Assembly (NCBI GenBank): GCA_022478985.1 | Contig: JAKSZP010002690.1 | Span: forward strand, 124,001 to 188,000 | Reading direction: 5' to 3' | Length of the DNA: 64,000 nucleotides | From: Massospora cicadina | Taxonomy: Eukaryota; Entomophthoromycota; Entomophthoromycetes; Entomophthorales; Entomophthoraceae | Shown here: positions 9,061-20,645 of the stretch, one piece after another | Layout: each line of letters starts with the position of its first letter | Position numbering within the stretch: position 1 is the first letter of the stretch | The notes under the pieces: model-generated | Told to the model about the DNA's origin: nothing | The model's database searches: none | What the model saw: the letters and a program-made list of their open reading frames with translations, nothing else | Made by a program: the position numbers and the translations under genes

Positions 9061-10849
9061 GCATTTACCTAGGAACTAATCTTTTCTATATATTGGTCTT
9101 TTAATTTTCTGACAAATACATCATATTGGCAATAAATTATCTTACTTAGCGGTTAAAGTCTAAATTCATAAGAGATTTTGGAACAATATCAACTAAAAAT
9201 TTATAATGGAACAGGTAATACACTTGCATGGTTATCTGCAATTTATCTTCTCAAGCAATGTCACTAAATTTTACATCTCTATTGCTCCCAAGATGAATGC
9301 GCTAATGGGAATTTCTATGATTCTTATTATCTTCTATCATTCTGAGACCATTAGTATGGAAAACGTGCTAAAGTACCTTAATTTAAGCTTTTAAAAGTTT
9401 GCTGTTCAATGTCTTAATGGACCTTATACATAGACTCTACTATTAATTCTTACAATATCATTTACTACAGTGGTAAAGGATATTTAGCTTTCCAGCTTTT
9501 CTAAGGTTGACAACCTGTACTGCGCATTTACTACAACTCATTGTAATATTGAATAATATATGACCATCTGAGTACATTAACTAACTGATGTAATCCTAAT
9601 CAGGGTTTAAAATGAAGCTTATGGAGCAGATCTGACTAGAATTTTCCAGAAAGAGAGGGATGGATTTCATAGGTTTACAGTGGCAAGCTTTGAAATCAGT
9701 GATTAAGCCGTTTAGTTGAATATTAATATTTAGTAGGACACAAAAGTTAGCTGCCTTATGAAAAGTCCCTTACAGTGTACTTGATTGGGTCTCTGACAAC
9801 TCATACGCTATTAAATTCTTGGTTGATATAAAATATTTTATCGCGTTCATTCCAAATACTTTACTTTATCATTAACTGGGTGACCATCTCATCAAAGAAT
9901 CAAGTTATAAATCAAGTCAATTAAAATAATGTTAAATAATTGTTGATTTAATTTCTGGTTTATTATTAAAGTCATAATACAATTCCAACTCCATTATTAG
10001 ATTTATCCTAAAGCAGGTTGGATTGCAGTCAAACCTTTGAATTCCTATTTTTGCCTTTTTTTGGAAAACCATATCCCTCCTGTAATTTCATTTTTACACT
10101 AGTAATTGATCCTCATCATGAGAGCTCATATTAGTCTTGAACGAAGTGATTAGACTGCAAGTATAATTTTCCTTTTATATAAAGGATCATTCTTATTGTG
10201 AAACTTGTTATATACATATCTAGAACTTTATTATAGTCTTACCTATACTAAAGATTTGAGAGCTTACTGTATAGTCGCGCTATATAGTGAGCTAAGCGTT
10301 GTATTGGCCAACAATAAAAGATGCACATAATGCATAAAGGGACCGCGCGTTACACATGAAATTACTATTTCTTTGACGTATCTATAGCAATAGTCTGAGT
10401 ATTAATTTTCATTTTTTGATACAAAACTTGCGCCACACATTCTATAACCAAATATAAATGAGTATGGCAGTTTTTTACTGCCATGAAATGGTCAACATGT
10501 TCATTATACCAACTAGAAACTTAACAAGACCCAAGCTTTCAGTGGAAGAATAGCTGTGAGGACTTCTATAAACATACAACCAGGTAATTAGAGTATCTCA
10601 AGTTAATCAGCTATGTACTGATCAATGGTTTAGAGAGGCGACTATGTACACTAAAAATATAGTTCTGAATCTAACCCAAGTGGAAAGAGAATAGCAGAAG
10701 GCACAAAGTAACCAGAATATTCTTTATTTAAGACATAAAATGCCCAGATCACAAATGTAGTGCCCACCTCAGGCATAATATCACCTAACATTTGGTCAAA
10801 CAAATAGTGTGATATAATCCGCCATTCTTACCTCATATCAATTATTCTG
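9061..10849. other. AT-rich spacer without recognisable genes
   Basis: This 1.8-kb stretch lies between the Gyp2 LTR and the Gyp3 LTR. Only short open frames occur (for example 9206-9394, plus), none resembling a known protein. Apart from the repeat at about 10205-10320, which recurs in opposite orientation near 30830-30950, I see nothing in it. It may contain a decayed solo LTR. Confidence 0.4.
10205..10320 (+). repeat. Dispersed repeat with internal hairpin, copy 1
   Basis: The sequence TTTGAGAGCTTACTGTATAG and its flanks match the reverse complement of 30830-30950 over about 85 bases at roughly three quarters identity by eye. The core folds into GCTTACTGTATAG-tcgcg-CTATATAGTGAGC. The second copy lies in the region left of LineB2, within the presumed Gyp4 3' end, so this could be a fragment of the same LTR family. 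Confidence 0.45.
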
Positions 10850-11580
10850 ATAATGGACATAATGGGAGAATATTGTCCTTTTTTTACTGCAGCTGAATCA
10901 ACACCTAGTTCCTGAGAAGGGGAAAACAATTACCTTGATAAATTATCTGGGGAATTAATGGTCTGCACAGCTTTATTTGGCTCCAAGAAAACTTTTGATA
11001 GACCAATTTATGATTAAAATGACCCAAGAGAAACTTCTGTCTCACTAATGTGATAGATCATTGGAAGGACAAATGACAACTACTCCAAGTGGCACTCATG
11101 AAAGTAAATTAAAACGAACTTAAAAAGGTAATAAATAAGAAGCTGCCTAATAATCAACTTAAGTGACCCCCAGTCTCATCTGACTAGGGTATTTAACTCA
11201 CCATTTTTACCCTATCAAAGTTATAGTACATAAACATTATACCATCTGCAATGCATCGCTTGCCAAGGCCTCTCTTCCCAATGTCACCTCCATTATTAAT
11301 CCTTTTTATTTTTGGGATTTATATTGTTCAATGCAAACTTTAAAAGCCCCTATTTTATACTTAAATTACGTCATAAGTCTAATCTCGTCTTGTTATTTAA
11401 ATTAACAAATCTATTTCACCAAACTTATCAAAAGATGGATATTATGGCTGACAGACAAAATTGGTGACTTGGCACCCATTTAAAATAAAAATATATTATT
11501 TAAGCATCTTGGACAATTTCAAAAATTGAACGTCAAGCTCTTTGGGCACCACCATTAAGCTCAAAAATGGAAGCCCAATA
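10850..11580 (+). repeat. Gyp3 5' LTR
   Basis: It starts TGATAATGGACATAATGGGAG, matching TGATACTAAACATGATGGAAG at 24001, and shares further blocks with the 3' LTR, including ATACCATCTG, CACTCCATTA-like and TTACGTCAT segments, plus GCACCATTGAGCTTAAAATGG-type sequence just before its end. The end was set before the decayed PBS. A terminal hairpin (TTGGGC...GCCCAA) closes the LTR. Confidence 0.7.
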
Positions 11581-11583
11581 GGC

Positions 11584-11601
11584 TGATGCTTACTACAGGG
11601 G
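11584..11601 (+). promoter_or_regulatory. Gyp3 primer binding site, decayed, overlapping a gag-like ATG
   Basis: TGATGCTTACTACAGGGG follows the 5' LTR, a version of TGGTGCCCACTACAGGGG with TGG changed to TGA. An ATG lies inside it at 11586-11588 and reads MLTTGGQ, as in the other elements (MVPTTGD in Gyp1, MVLTTG in Gyp8). Confidence 0.5.
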
Positions 11602-13640
11602 GTCAGCTAACACTTAATACCTTCAACTATATGATTGCACAATGTTACATAATTTGATTAATAGTTTCACCCTTTGGGTGCACAACGGAATCTGTATAGA
11701 AAATGATCAAATGGGAAGTCCACCCATAGTCACGTTTGAAGAAGTTCAAGAAATTTCTTATGGAGATTCCCAAAGCTCATCATATTACTTGGTTCTAAAA
11801 TGAAAAACTTATAGAGCTTCTTCATGGAGTCATTAACCCAGGAGAAAGATGCAACCATGAAAGAATTCCTCTGTGGATTGATCCCTTTTGGACCTGTATG
11901 AATCTGTTACTTTTAAAATTGTTATAGATCAAGTGAAAAGCTATTTCAATATATTTTGCAATTTGTACACCTAGCGCTTTACTATATCTTGCATTTACAA
12001 ATAATACACAGTGAGGAACTCCATCTTCATGTAAATACTCAAGGAGCCCTATTGATGGACTTGAGCAGGTATATAAATTTAGCATACACAGTATATGAGA
12101 TGTCCCTAGCCTAAATGAAACAAACCGTTTTTACATTATCCAGCTCAATAATCAAATGAAGGGTTATTGATTATGGTGTTATCAAGTATGCGGAGGAAGT
12201 TGTGAATCTTCTTCAAAGGACAGCGCAGAGTTGAATGAGTTTTTCTTAGTGATCATTTGATGCCTTTTCTAAAGATCCGATTAAAAGATAGCAAAGCTCA
12301 TGGCAAAACGGAAGCTGAAGCTTCTACTAGCCATCTCAGGATAAGATCAAATTTCTAGTCCTTTAAAAATGTTTAGAGCAAGCTCTATAATCAATTGATG
12401 AACTAAAGACCCATTGCACCTCTGAGACTTCGTCAGTATTACAATATATCCTTTCTCAAGTAACCCAGTAAATTATGTATAAATTAAATTGTGTGATTCA
12501 GGCGTCTTCTCTTTCCATACTTAATGGTTTAAAAATTTGGAGAGTGTCTGAGAGCAAATCCCCTATTCAGAGGGGCTTTAACCGTGTATATCGTCGCCTC
12601 AATATAGCTGCAAAACGCTAGAATACTCTCACAAAAGAGTAAAAAGCCAAGACCAACAAGACTCCTCAGAGCACCAAATGCAAAGAGATGAAGGAGGACT
12701 TAAATTGGTGCATTGGAGTATTGGAAGATGAAAACAGCTTTTTCGAGCCTACTGCTCATCCACCTGAAAAATTCATGTTCTTGACATCTTCATAGGGAAC
12801 AAGGAGAATATATGTTTATCTTGAAAGAGGAACAAATATACTGAATTTTACACCAGGACTTACCCTAGAGGAAATGGAGCAAAATCTAGACCCTCTACAG
12901 GACCAAATATGTCAGCACAAACATCAATTTGAACAAAGCGACGTACAACTAATTTATCAGTCTGAAACTCTCAGAGTATACATCATTACCAGATTAGAGG
13001 CTACTAACTTTAAGCCTACGTTTAAAAACAAGTTTACTTCTGGTGATTAGAGTATTGCATATTTCTTCTAAATCAATGAAGCTGTGATGGAAGCTGCAAC
13101 TATTCATCAAAAGGCTAAGCATATTTTGTATTATTTAAGCTGTATGGCTCAAGAGGTTATGGTGCCTCATATGAAGGACCTGCATAAGTAGAGAGAAGTA
13201 AAGGAGGCGCTGACAAAAAAATCTGGTTAAGCAGAGGCTGATTATGAAGAAACAGGCCTTCATGAGAATCGCGCTATGCAAAATGATACTCTCACTGGAT
13301 TTTCTGGCCACTTTTATATAGAGCCCAAATGCTGTTGACCTCAAAGATGCTGACTCTGAATAATGCCATTGTTGCAGTTGTTGCTGGAGTACATAGTAAT
13401 CTAGACATAGCCATGCACGTCACGTCCATTAAATGAAGCTTCAGTTCTTTCTTGTAAATCAAAGAATCTTTGCTTGAGTAAGTTGATATAAACACGCCAG
13501 GGACAAACAGAAGGCCTCCATGAAAACCGGAGTGTATACCATGGGGAAAAAGCATAATAAGGAGGAAAAGCTGAGATGCAACTACTGTAAGAATGGTTAC
13601 CATACCAGGGATATGTGCTTCATGAAAACCCTACTTTTCT
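11586..13640 (+). pseudogene. gag: Gyp3 gag with CCHC zinc knuckle
   Basis: The region between PBS and protease is heavily interrupted on the plus strand, but the end is diagnostic: codons at 13577-13618 read CNYCKNGYHTRDMC, a perfect C-X2-C-X4-H-X4-C nucleic-acid-binding knuckle of the kind found at the C-terminus of Gag. Upstream stretches (about 12640-13300) are rich in Lys, Glu and Leu, as expected for a capsid-type helical protein, with several stops. The protein would have packaged the RNA genome. The knuckle itself is intact although the frame around it is broken. Confidence 0.65.
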
Positions 13641-14328
13641 GAGAAGGGAAAAGAAAATTGTCTTGGGGTCAGGTAGCTATAAAGTTGACTGACCTAAAGT
13701 ACCTAAGAGCAAAACATTGCTGAATGCACATCTCGCTTGCATTGAAAATAAACCTGATGTGACTTTGAGGGGGTAAAAAAAAAAGTCAGTATATTTTAGG
13801 TTCACACTCAGAGTTCCCCATTCCAGACCATTTGAACTCCAAAAAAAGTTGTTACGCTCAGATTCCTGAAGGCAGTTACCTCAGTCTGTTTATTGGATGT
13901 CACCAGATTATAGATACAGCCAGAGATAATGATCAGTTCCTTGACTTGATGATCTGACACATCCTGAGTGTTTGTATTCTCCTGGAGATTAAAAAGAGGT
14001 ATCCTAGACTACCAAAAAGCTTATTGCTACGTTTTTCACTAAGGAGGTTTTAGCCCTTTCGCCAAATTTTTAAGAGAACACTATCATATCAGAAGTGGAA
14101 ATTTAAGAGTATGAATTATGGCTAAATTGGATATTAATCACCTATTGATGTTGCGTCATCCCAAATCATCAAGAAGATCAAGCTCCCCAGACCTTGAATA
14201 CACTCAAGAGAATAGTACTACCAGTTGCAATAGCACTAAGGCAATAGGTGCTTACTCAGCTCTGCCAATAAGAGTTGGCAAATTAGTATTTACAGCTGCT
14301 GCTGTTGCCCTAAACAACAGTTAATATG
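13641..14328 (+). pseudogene. Gyp3 protease region, truncated by LineA
   Basis: The plus-strand frame 14118-14324 ends with IGAYSALPIRVGKLVFTAAA and VALNNS, then a stop and YD. These align with the Gyp1 protease (SLPIRIGKLILLAP, ALDNNAYDMLIGT). The sequence is cut exactly after YD by the poly(T) end of LineA. The catalytic triplet was not found upstream, where frames are broken. Retropepsin activity is therefore not expected. Confidence 0.65.
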
Positions 14329-14378
14329 ATTTTTTTTAGTACTAGATGGTCCCAACCCAAGGGGGGATTCATCGATGT
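14329..14378 (-). repeat. LineA 3' tail with short A tract
   Basis: The minus strand ends GGGTTGGGACCATCTAGTAC followed by TAAAAAAAA. The same 45-50 bases occur as isolated insertions at 41127-41174 and 43213-43261, each flanked by short direct repeats, and in degenerate form near 41701-41747. The tail can fold (GATG...CATC outside, TCCC...GGGA inside) and is a candidate recognition site for the element's reverse transcriptase. Confidence 0.75.
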
Positions 14379-14400
14379 TTATTGAATTACGCCTGGGCTC

Positions 14401-17078
14401 CTAAGAGCCTGAGGCGAGGGAAGGGGAGGGAGGAGGCATCGAGAAAGGGAGGGGGTTTGCGCGCCAGAGCCATGCTGCAGTGACAACTGAGCGGGGGAGG
14501 GTTGGCGACATAGTGCAGACCTTCAGGGCCATCTCAAAGTGTACCTGAAAGTGGGTGATCATGTGTGGAAGGGTCCACACCTGCTGGTCAAAGGCAGCAC
14601 GAAGGAAGGAGTTATGGATGGTCCAGATGGCTGTGGCATAGGCGAGGACACGGAGGGGTCGGTGGCAACCAGGCAATGTCTGCTCAAACATGAGGTCTTG
14701 CACAGGGTGTCCAGACCAGGGCTGAGCATGGAGGAGCGCGCGGGCCTTTGGCCAAAATGCGGCGACACCTGGACAGGTGAAAAACGATGGAGGTGGGAGT
14801 CAATAGGCTCCACACAGCGGGGGCAGCTTCGGTGCTGGAAGGTAGGGCCAGTCCGGTCCCCTGTCCTGTATGAACAGTGGAGCACTCTCCATAAGGTGTT
14901 GGACACCTTTGCTGACAGGATGGGGTGATAGACGTCCTTCCACAATTCCTTAAGGTCAAATCTCACGGAGGGAGGGAGGAGCTCAAGGAGTCTTGGGCGG
15001 ATGGGAGGACGATCTTGGGGGTTGAGGCGAGTTGTGACAACTTGTCCATTGTGCACAATTGCATGGCGACGTGGGCTGAGGCCAGGGCCTTCCCTTCTGT
15101 ATGGGAAGGCATGGTGGATCCGCGCGCCTACTCGTTTCAGGGCAAGGAGAGCCTGGTTCCAGTAGGGGGATGAGGATGGTTTTAGGCGATGGCCTGGGTG
15201 GTTTGTGAGCCACTCCCCTAATGAGGTCAGAGATGCTCTAGGAAGACCCAGAGCTGCTGACACTGACTGGCGGAGGGCGGGCGCCCATTGGGGCATGGGG
15301 GTCGCGTCCCAGCAGACAATCGGCCATAGGAACTTCAGGAAGATTGTGGTGGCGTGGGATCGCGTGTCCAGAAGCCCTAGGCCCCCTTCATTGCAGGGTC
15401 GGGCAATGGTTGAGAGGGCTATTGGTGGATGGTTTGAGCCCCAGATCCAACAGCGGAGGAGTACATTGAGCCGCGTATAAAAGGCATCTGTGAATGGGCA
15501 GACGTGCGCTAGGAACCAGACTTTGGAGAGGAGGAACACATTGGCCATCAGAGCTCGACCCTGGGGGGTGATGTGCCGCCGGTTCCAGCTGGCAATCCTG
15601 GAGTTAACTGCTGCAAGGAGCAAGTCCTCATTGTCTTTTAGCGCAACTCCTTGTTGGTTGGTGAGAACGCCCAGGTGACGGAAGGTACCGCGCTCAGGTT
15701 CAATACCAAATGGTGGGGGGAAGGTGGGGGAGCCGACCTGTACAACTGTTGTCTTGGAGGTGTTGACCATGGCGTTGGACGCCTTGGTGTACCTCTCAAT
15801 GGTCACAGCAGCGAGGGCAACATCCCCAGGGCAGCCAAATGCAATGGCAGTGTCATCTGCAAATGCCATGGTGCGTGTGGGGGCTTTACCTGGGACCAGA
15901 ATCCCTGTTAGCTTGTCCTGTAAGGAGGCCAAGAGGGGGTCAAGGGTGATGTTAAAAAGGATAGGGCTCAGGGGGTCCCCTTGCCGGAGACCTTGTCCAA
16001 CTGGTACTGCCACTGTAAAACCCATTGGCGCCAGGACTCTGGTGTGGAGCTGGTCATAGAGCGATGATATCCAGCGCCTAGCTGCGGGTGGGAGATGGAA
16101 GCGGGCCAGGGAAGCATCAATATACTTCCAGGCTACCCGATCATATGCTTTCTCCATATCCAGAAGAGCCACAAAGCCATTCACCTTACGAGAGTTAGCA
16201 GTCAAAGTCACGTGAAGGTCATTATAGTTGTCCCATAACGACCTCCCCGGAATAAAACCGTACTGGGATGGGGAGAGGCGAGGTGACACCCATTTGGTGA
16301 TGCGGTTGGCCAGAAGCTTCGTGAAGAGCTTGTGGTCTGTGTTGATCAACGCTATGGGGCGCCAGTTCGCCAGGTTCTCACGGTCTGACTTCTTGTGAAT
16401 GAGGGTCGTGATTGAGCCTCTGGAGTCGGGGAGGACCTCGCCATTCACCAAGAGTGCAGCGAAGAGGTCGCGGAGGGTTCTGGCTATCACTGCAGGTTCC
16501 AGAAGGTACACCTCAAAGGGTATTCCATCTGGGCCTGGGGCTTTAAGCCGTGGGGATTTCAGAAGGGTTTCCATCACCTCCTGGATGGAAATAGGCGCCA
16601 GTAGAGCCTCATCAGCCCGTGGGTCAATGGGCGGCTCTGGAGCCCGCCACAGGAAGTCTTGGATGTCCGATGGGTCCACCTGGGTGGCATGGAAGAGGCT
16701 GGAGTAGAAGCGGTGTAGTTCCTGCGTGATTTCCTCCTTATCTGAAGTGGTTGTAGTGCCAATCTTCAGTGCAGTAATATCCTGCGCTGTTGACCGGGCT
16801 TTCTGTTTCTGAAAGAAGAAGCGGGTGGGGCGTTCCCATTGAGCATAGTAACGAGATGTTGTAAAGTTTGCTGCCCGTTCTTCCTGCAGTGTGAGCTCCA
16901 AGCGGAGTGCTTCCTGCGCCGCTTCCCAGTCTTCCAACCATCTGGGAGAGGGCGAAGGCTGGCAGTTTCGCTCTAGATGTCTGATTCTGGCTTCCGCCCT
17001 TTTGACTCTGGCGCGAGCTGCAGTCATCTGGGCTTTGGCACAGTTGTAAGCAACGCGGGTGATGCCCTCCTTGGTCAC
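14401..17078 (-). pseudogene. LineA ORF2, reverse transcriptase and C-terminal zinc-binding part
   Basis: The frame 17078-14559 gives 839 codons. N-terminally it has a basic helical stretch; then GPDGIPFEVY, LANWRPIALINTDHKLFTK, SQYGFIPGRS, LLDMEKAYDRVAWKY (first catalytic Asp), GQGLRQGDPLSPILFN and MAFADDTAIAF (FADD at 15863-15852), all classic LINE RT blocks. The thumb includes WRRHITPQGRALMAN and LGLLDTRSHA. Near the C-terminus CPRCVEPIDSHLHRF begins a zinc-binding segment as in zf-RVT proteins. A single frameshift close to 14785 then moves the remainder (ATAIWTIHNSF..., to a stop at 14401) into another frame. With both RT aspartates present the domain could be functional, but the C-terminal end is broken. 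It would carry out target-primed reverse transcription. Confidence 0.88.
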
Positions 17079-17930
17079 CGCCCATCTAGCCTTGTGGTCA
17101 AGCAGGTGGGGTGGGGGGAGGTGAGAGTCTCCCGGATGGTCATAGACAGCTTCTCCTTAGTGAAGGGGTTGTTGAGAAGAGCTGGGGCAACCCTAGGCCA
17201 GAACCTACGCGACGGTCTAAGTGTGGTGGTGAGGACAACGGTGAGTGACCTGTGATCACTCAGATGGTTGTCACGAGAGATGGGAGAGGAGACGCGGCCA
17301 ATTAGCAGGGGGCCAATCAGTGCCATATCTATGCGTGACGCTGACTGGAAAGCTCCTCCATCATACTGGATCCTAGTCATGCAACCTAGGCCAGACGCGG
17401 AGGGTGGAAGCGCATCTATAAAGCCACTCAGGCGAAGGAAATCCTGGAGGCGACTTGATCCAGGGCGTTCCTTTGCTGCAGGGGGTAAGAGTCACGGACG
17501 CGACTTATGGTTGTGTTGAAATCTCCTAAGAGAACTGTATTCCGTGGGAGATTGAGTTGGAGGAGCTCTTCCAAGAGCCGATTTTGCTCTGACCTGCATT
17601 AGGCAGGTAGATGCTTGCAGCGAAGAAGGAGAAGTCAGGAGTGGTGAGTTTGGCCAGTATGAGGCGGCCACCTAGATATTGTGAAAAAGAATGGGTTTTA
17701 ACCCGGGGATTCAAAACAATAAGGGCGGCATGGTTTGTCCAGAAGGAGTTGCCTCCAAACTGTTCATTCCATGCAGATTGTTCGTGGGGGAGGATATGGG
17801 GCTCCTGGACAGCAGCGATGTCAATTTGTGCTGACCTGAAGTTTCGGAGGAGGCGGGCTCTCCGCTTAAAGTCCCGCAACCCATTTGCGTTGATGGATTG
17901 CAGGGCCAGGGTGCTGCCATGGGGACTCAT
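17075..17930 (-). pseudogene. LineA ORF2, apurinic/apyrimidinic-like (EEP) endonuclease
   Basis: ORF2 starts at the ATG 17930-17928, whose last bases overlap the ORF1 stop. The first frame (17930-17526) contains LALQSINANGLRD, DIAAVQEPH and ASIYLPNAG, the N-terminal EEP motifs including the metal-binding Glu. A frame change near 17530 leads to LLGDFNTTISR (GDFN motif), and a further change to the frame 17380-17075 with ASRIDMAL and LSDHRSL, the last catalytic His motif. The enzyme nicks chromosomal DNA to prime reverse transcription. Motif content is complete but two frameshifts separate the pieces, so this copy is probably inactive unless sequencing errors are involved. Confidence 0.8.
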
Positions 17931-18679
17931 AGCTGTTCCCCTCCATGTCCTGGGGGGTTGCCAGCGCTTAAACCTGCTGCTGTGAGGCGGCTAGTTTTGA
18001 GTCCTTTAGCTTGACTATTAGCTGCAATCCGTGAGGAGCGTCGAGGGTTCTGAGGGGAAGGAGAGGGTGGGGGGGCGGAGGACCCAGTAAGCCAGCCTAG
18101 GATGCTGCCCCCGCTCCGTTGCAGGGGAAGGACCTGAGGGTGCTCAATGGTGACCTCCGCGGTGTCCCCATTTGATGAGTCTGAGTCCATATTCACTTCC
18201 TCCAACACTGCAAAGGATCCGCGCGAAATGGACTGTGGGGTTGGGGTAGGACTCTTTGAGGTGGCACTTCTACTGCAGGCCGCGAGTTGCCAGTCCATGC
18301 TGGTGGGCATAGCTCCATTGGGAGCTGAGGGCTGATGCGATAAATCGCTGGTGGGGGTTGGTGGGGGTGCCGCGGAGCCCTGAGTGGGGGTGGCTGACGA
18401 GGGGCACCCTGTGGGAGATGCCTTGCGCTTGGTGAGAGAGGGAGTTGACTCTGGGAGATTGGAGGGGGTGCCCATTGGAAGGGGGGCATGAGCGCGAAGG
18501 TATCCCACACCAATAGTGGGGTTAGCTGTTTCAACTGCTAGGCGTAAGGCCTCAGGGGACAGGTCTTGAACGGGAACCCATTGTGTGGGTTGTGGAATTG
18601 CTGCTGCAGCCATGTGGGATCGTTTTTGGCCTGGTTTAGGCCCCTGGGTGGTGGCTAAGAGGGCTTGTTTTCGAGCTGT

Positions 18680-18721
18680 GCAGCCACTATACAAGTGTCC
18701 AAGGGCGTTACACCATGAACA
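18680..18721 (-). other. CCHC zinc knuckle in LineA ORF1
   Basis: Codons read CSWCNALGHLYSGC, spacing C-X2-C-X4-H-X4-C. It lies in the frame of the C-terminal ORF1 piece, just after the frame change from the RRM-like region. Confidence 0.75.
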
Positions 18722-19510
18722 CCGGGGGCGCGCCTGATCAGGGTCGACAAAAAGATCTCAGGGCATGCCCCAACTACCGCCACACGAGGAATAACCTCAA
18801 TGTTGCGGGATACAGTGGGGGAGGGGATGAACGACGCCCTAGCAGTGCGAGCTCTTTGAGTGGGAGCATAGTAAGAGGGGACGCTAAAGTCCACTGAAAG
18901 AACAGACCCAAACTCCATTAAACCACGATGGAGTGCCAGTTTAAGAGACTCAGGATCAACAGTCGTTGGTAGGTTGGAAAAAGTAACCCATGAAATTTTC
19001 TCCAGGTGAGAGCGTGTGCAGGAGATGCGAAGAGATCCGCGTGGAATAATGACCTGGAGGGTGGCAGCATGGTCAGCAAGGGCAGCTTCAGTGAAGCCCA
19101 CATCGATGTAGTGGCCCTCCACTGATTCATGGATGGTGGTGTTAATAGGGAATGTCTCCGCAATCGCTGCAAAGTATGAGAAGTAATCCTCTGTATAGAA
19201 TTCAACAGGGTTATGCCCATAATAAAGGCGAATTGCGTGGGAGAGGGTTGAGCGAGGTAGAGCTTTTTGCGCTCTAGTTTCGGCCCATTTCTTCTTAACA
19301 TCAGCAATAAACGCCACTTCACGGGGATCAGCTTTGGGTAGCGTTGGTGCCAGAGGTTTTGCCACGCCCCAGTGGCTCCTTTGGTACGTTTGTGTTTGCT
19401 TTGGGCTGCAATTGCAGGTTGAGTGTGAGCTGGTGGTTTGGACAAGTTTGCGGAGTTCCCTTGTTTCTGGAATGTTACAGCAGTTGCTGGCGTCATATTA
19501 AATTGAGGGG

Positions 19511-20645
19511 CGGTTTGTTGGGCCTCGCTAAATTGGGAAGGCCCATCCAGATTGGAATTAACTCCAGCCAGTTGGGAGGAGGAGATGTTTCATCACCATC
19601 CCAATCTATTTGGGTAAATTCAGCCCGAGTATTTGCTGTGATTTCGTGGGCAAAACTCACTGGCTGATTGGTGAATTGGTCGTTTTCAGCATATTGAGAT
19701 AAAGTGCCGACTTGAGAAGTGCCGATTATGGGGTTTAAATGGGACGGGTGAGATTGGAACTGGTGTGAAGTTCCAAAATCTGAACCATTTAAATCCCCAT
19801 TGGGAAAAGTAGATTGTCCCAATTTGGTGCTTAGTGAACCAGAATGTGCGGCTGATCCAACATTACATCCGAGGGTTTGGGGGCCAGGTGATTGTTGGGC
19901 CTCGCTAAATTGGGGAGTCCCATCCAGATTGGAATTAACTCCAGCCAATTGGGAGGAGGGAGATGTTTCATCACCATCCCAATCTATTTGGGTAAATTCA
20001 GCCCAGTGTTTGCTGTGATTTCGTGGGCAAAACTCATTGGCTGATTAGTGAATTGGTCGTTTTCAGCATATTGCGATAAAGTGCCGACTTGAGAAGTGCC
20101 AATTACGGGGTTTAAATGGGACGGGTGAGATTGGAACTGGTGTGAAGTTCCAAAATCTGAACCATTTAAATCCCCATTGGGAAAAAGTAGATTGTCCCAA
20201 TTTGGTGCTTAGTGAACCAGAATGTGCGGCTAATCCAACATTACATCCGAGGGTTTGGGGGCCAGGTGATTGTTGGGCCTCGCTAAATTGGGGAGTCCCA
20301 TCCAGATTGGAATTAACTCCAGCCAATTGGGAGGAGGAGATGTTTCATCACCATCCCAATCTATTTGGGTAAATTCAGCCCGAGTGTTTGCTGTGATTTC
20401 GTGGGCAAAACTCATTGGCTGATTAGTGAATTGGTCGTTTTCAGCATATTGCGATAAAGTGCCGACTTGAGAAGTGCCAATTACGGGGTTTAAATGGGAC
20501 GGGTGAGATTGGAACTGGTGTGAAGTTCCAAAATCGAACCATTTGAATCCTCATTGGGAAGAGTAGATTGTCCCAATTTGGTGCTTAGTGAACCAGAATG
20601 TGCGGCTAATCCAACCTTACATCTGAGGATTTGGGGGCCAGGTAG
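19511..20645 (-). repeat. Three tandem 377-378-bp repeats inside LineA ORF1
   Basis: The landmark ACTCCAGCCA recurs at 19561, 19938 and 20316, giving periods of 377 and 378 bases. The array starts near GTTGGGCCTCGCTAAATTG (19511, 19889, 20268) and ends near 20645. A 378-base unit equals 126 codons, so amplification keeps the frame. The unit encodes an acidic and polar sequence with SQVGTLSQYAENDQF and FTQIDWDGDETSPPPNW. Copies are nearly identical by eye, with a few 1-base indels, indicating recent or homogenised duplication. Confidence 0.9.

Noticed and set aside
10850..11580. Interpretation of the 10850 and 24001 LTRs as independent solo LTRs
   Set aside because: Gag, protease, linker, RT, RNase H and integrase of one Gypsy element lie between them in the right order and orientation once LineA is removed.
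14539..17519. Many plus-strand open frames across LineA (for example 14539-14928, 15724-16059, 16399-16707)
   Set aside because: They are antisense to the ORF2 RT and EEP coding sequence; their openness follows from GC-rich codon use on the minus strand.
19511..20645. Repeat array as CRISPR or satellite
   Set aside because: Units are 378 bases, contiguous without spacers, and lie in frame in a LINE ORF1.
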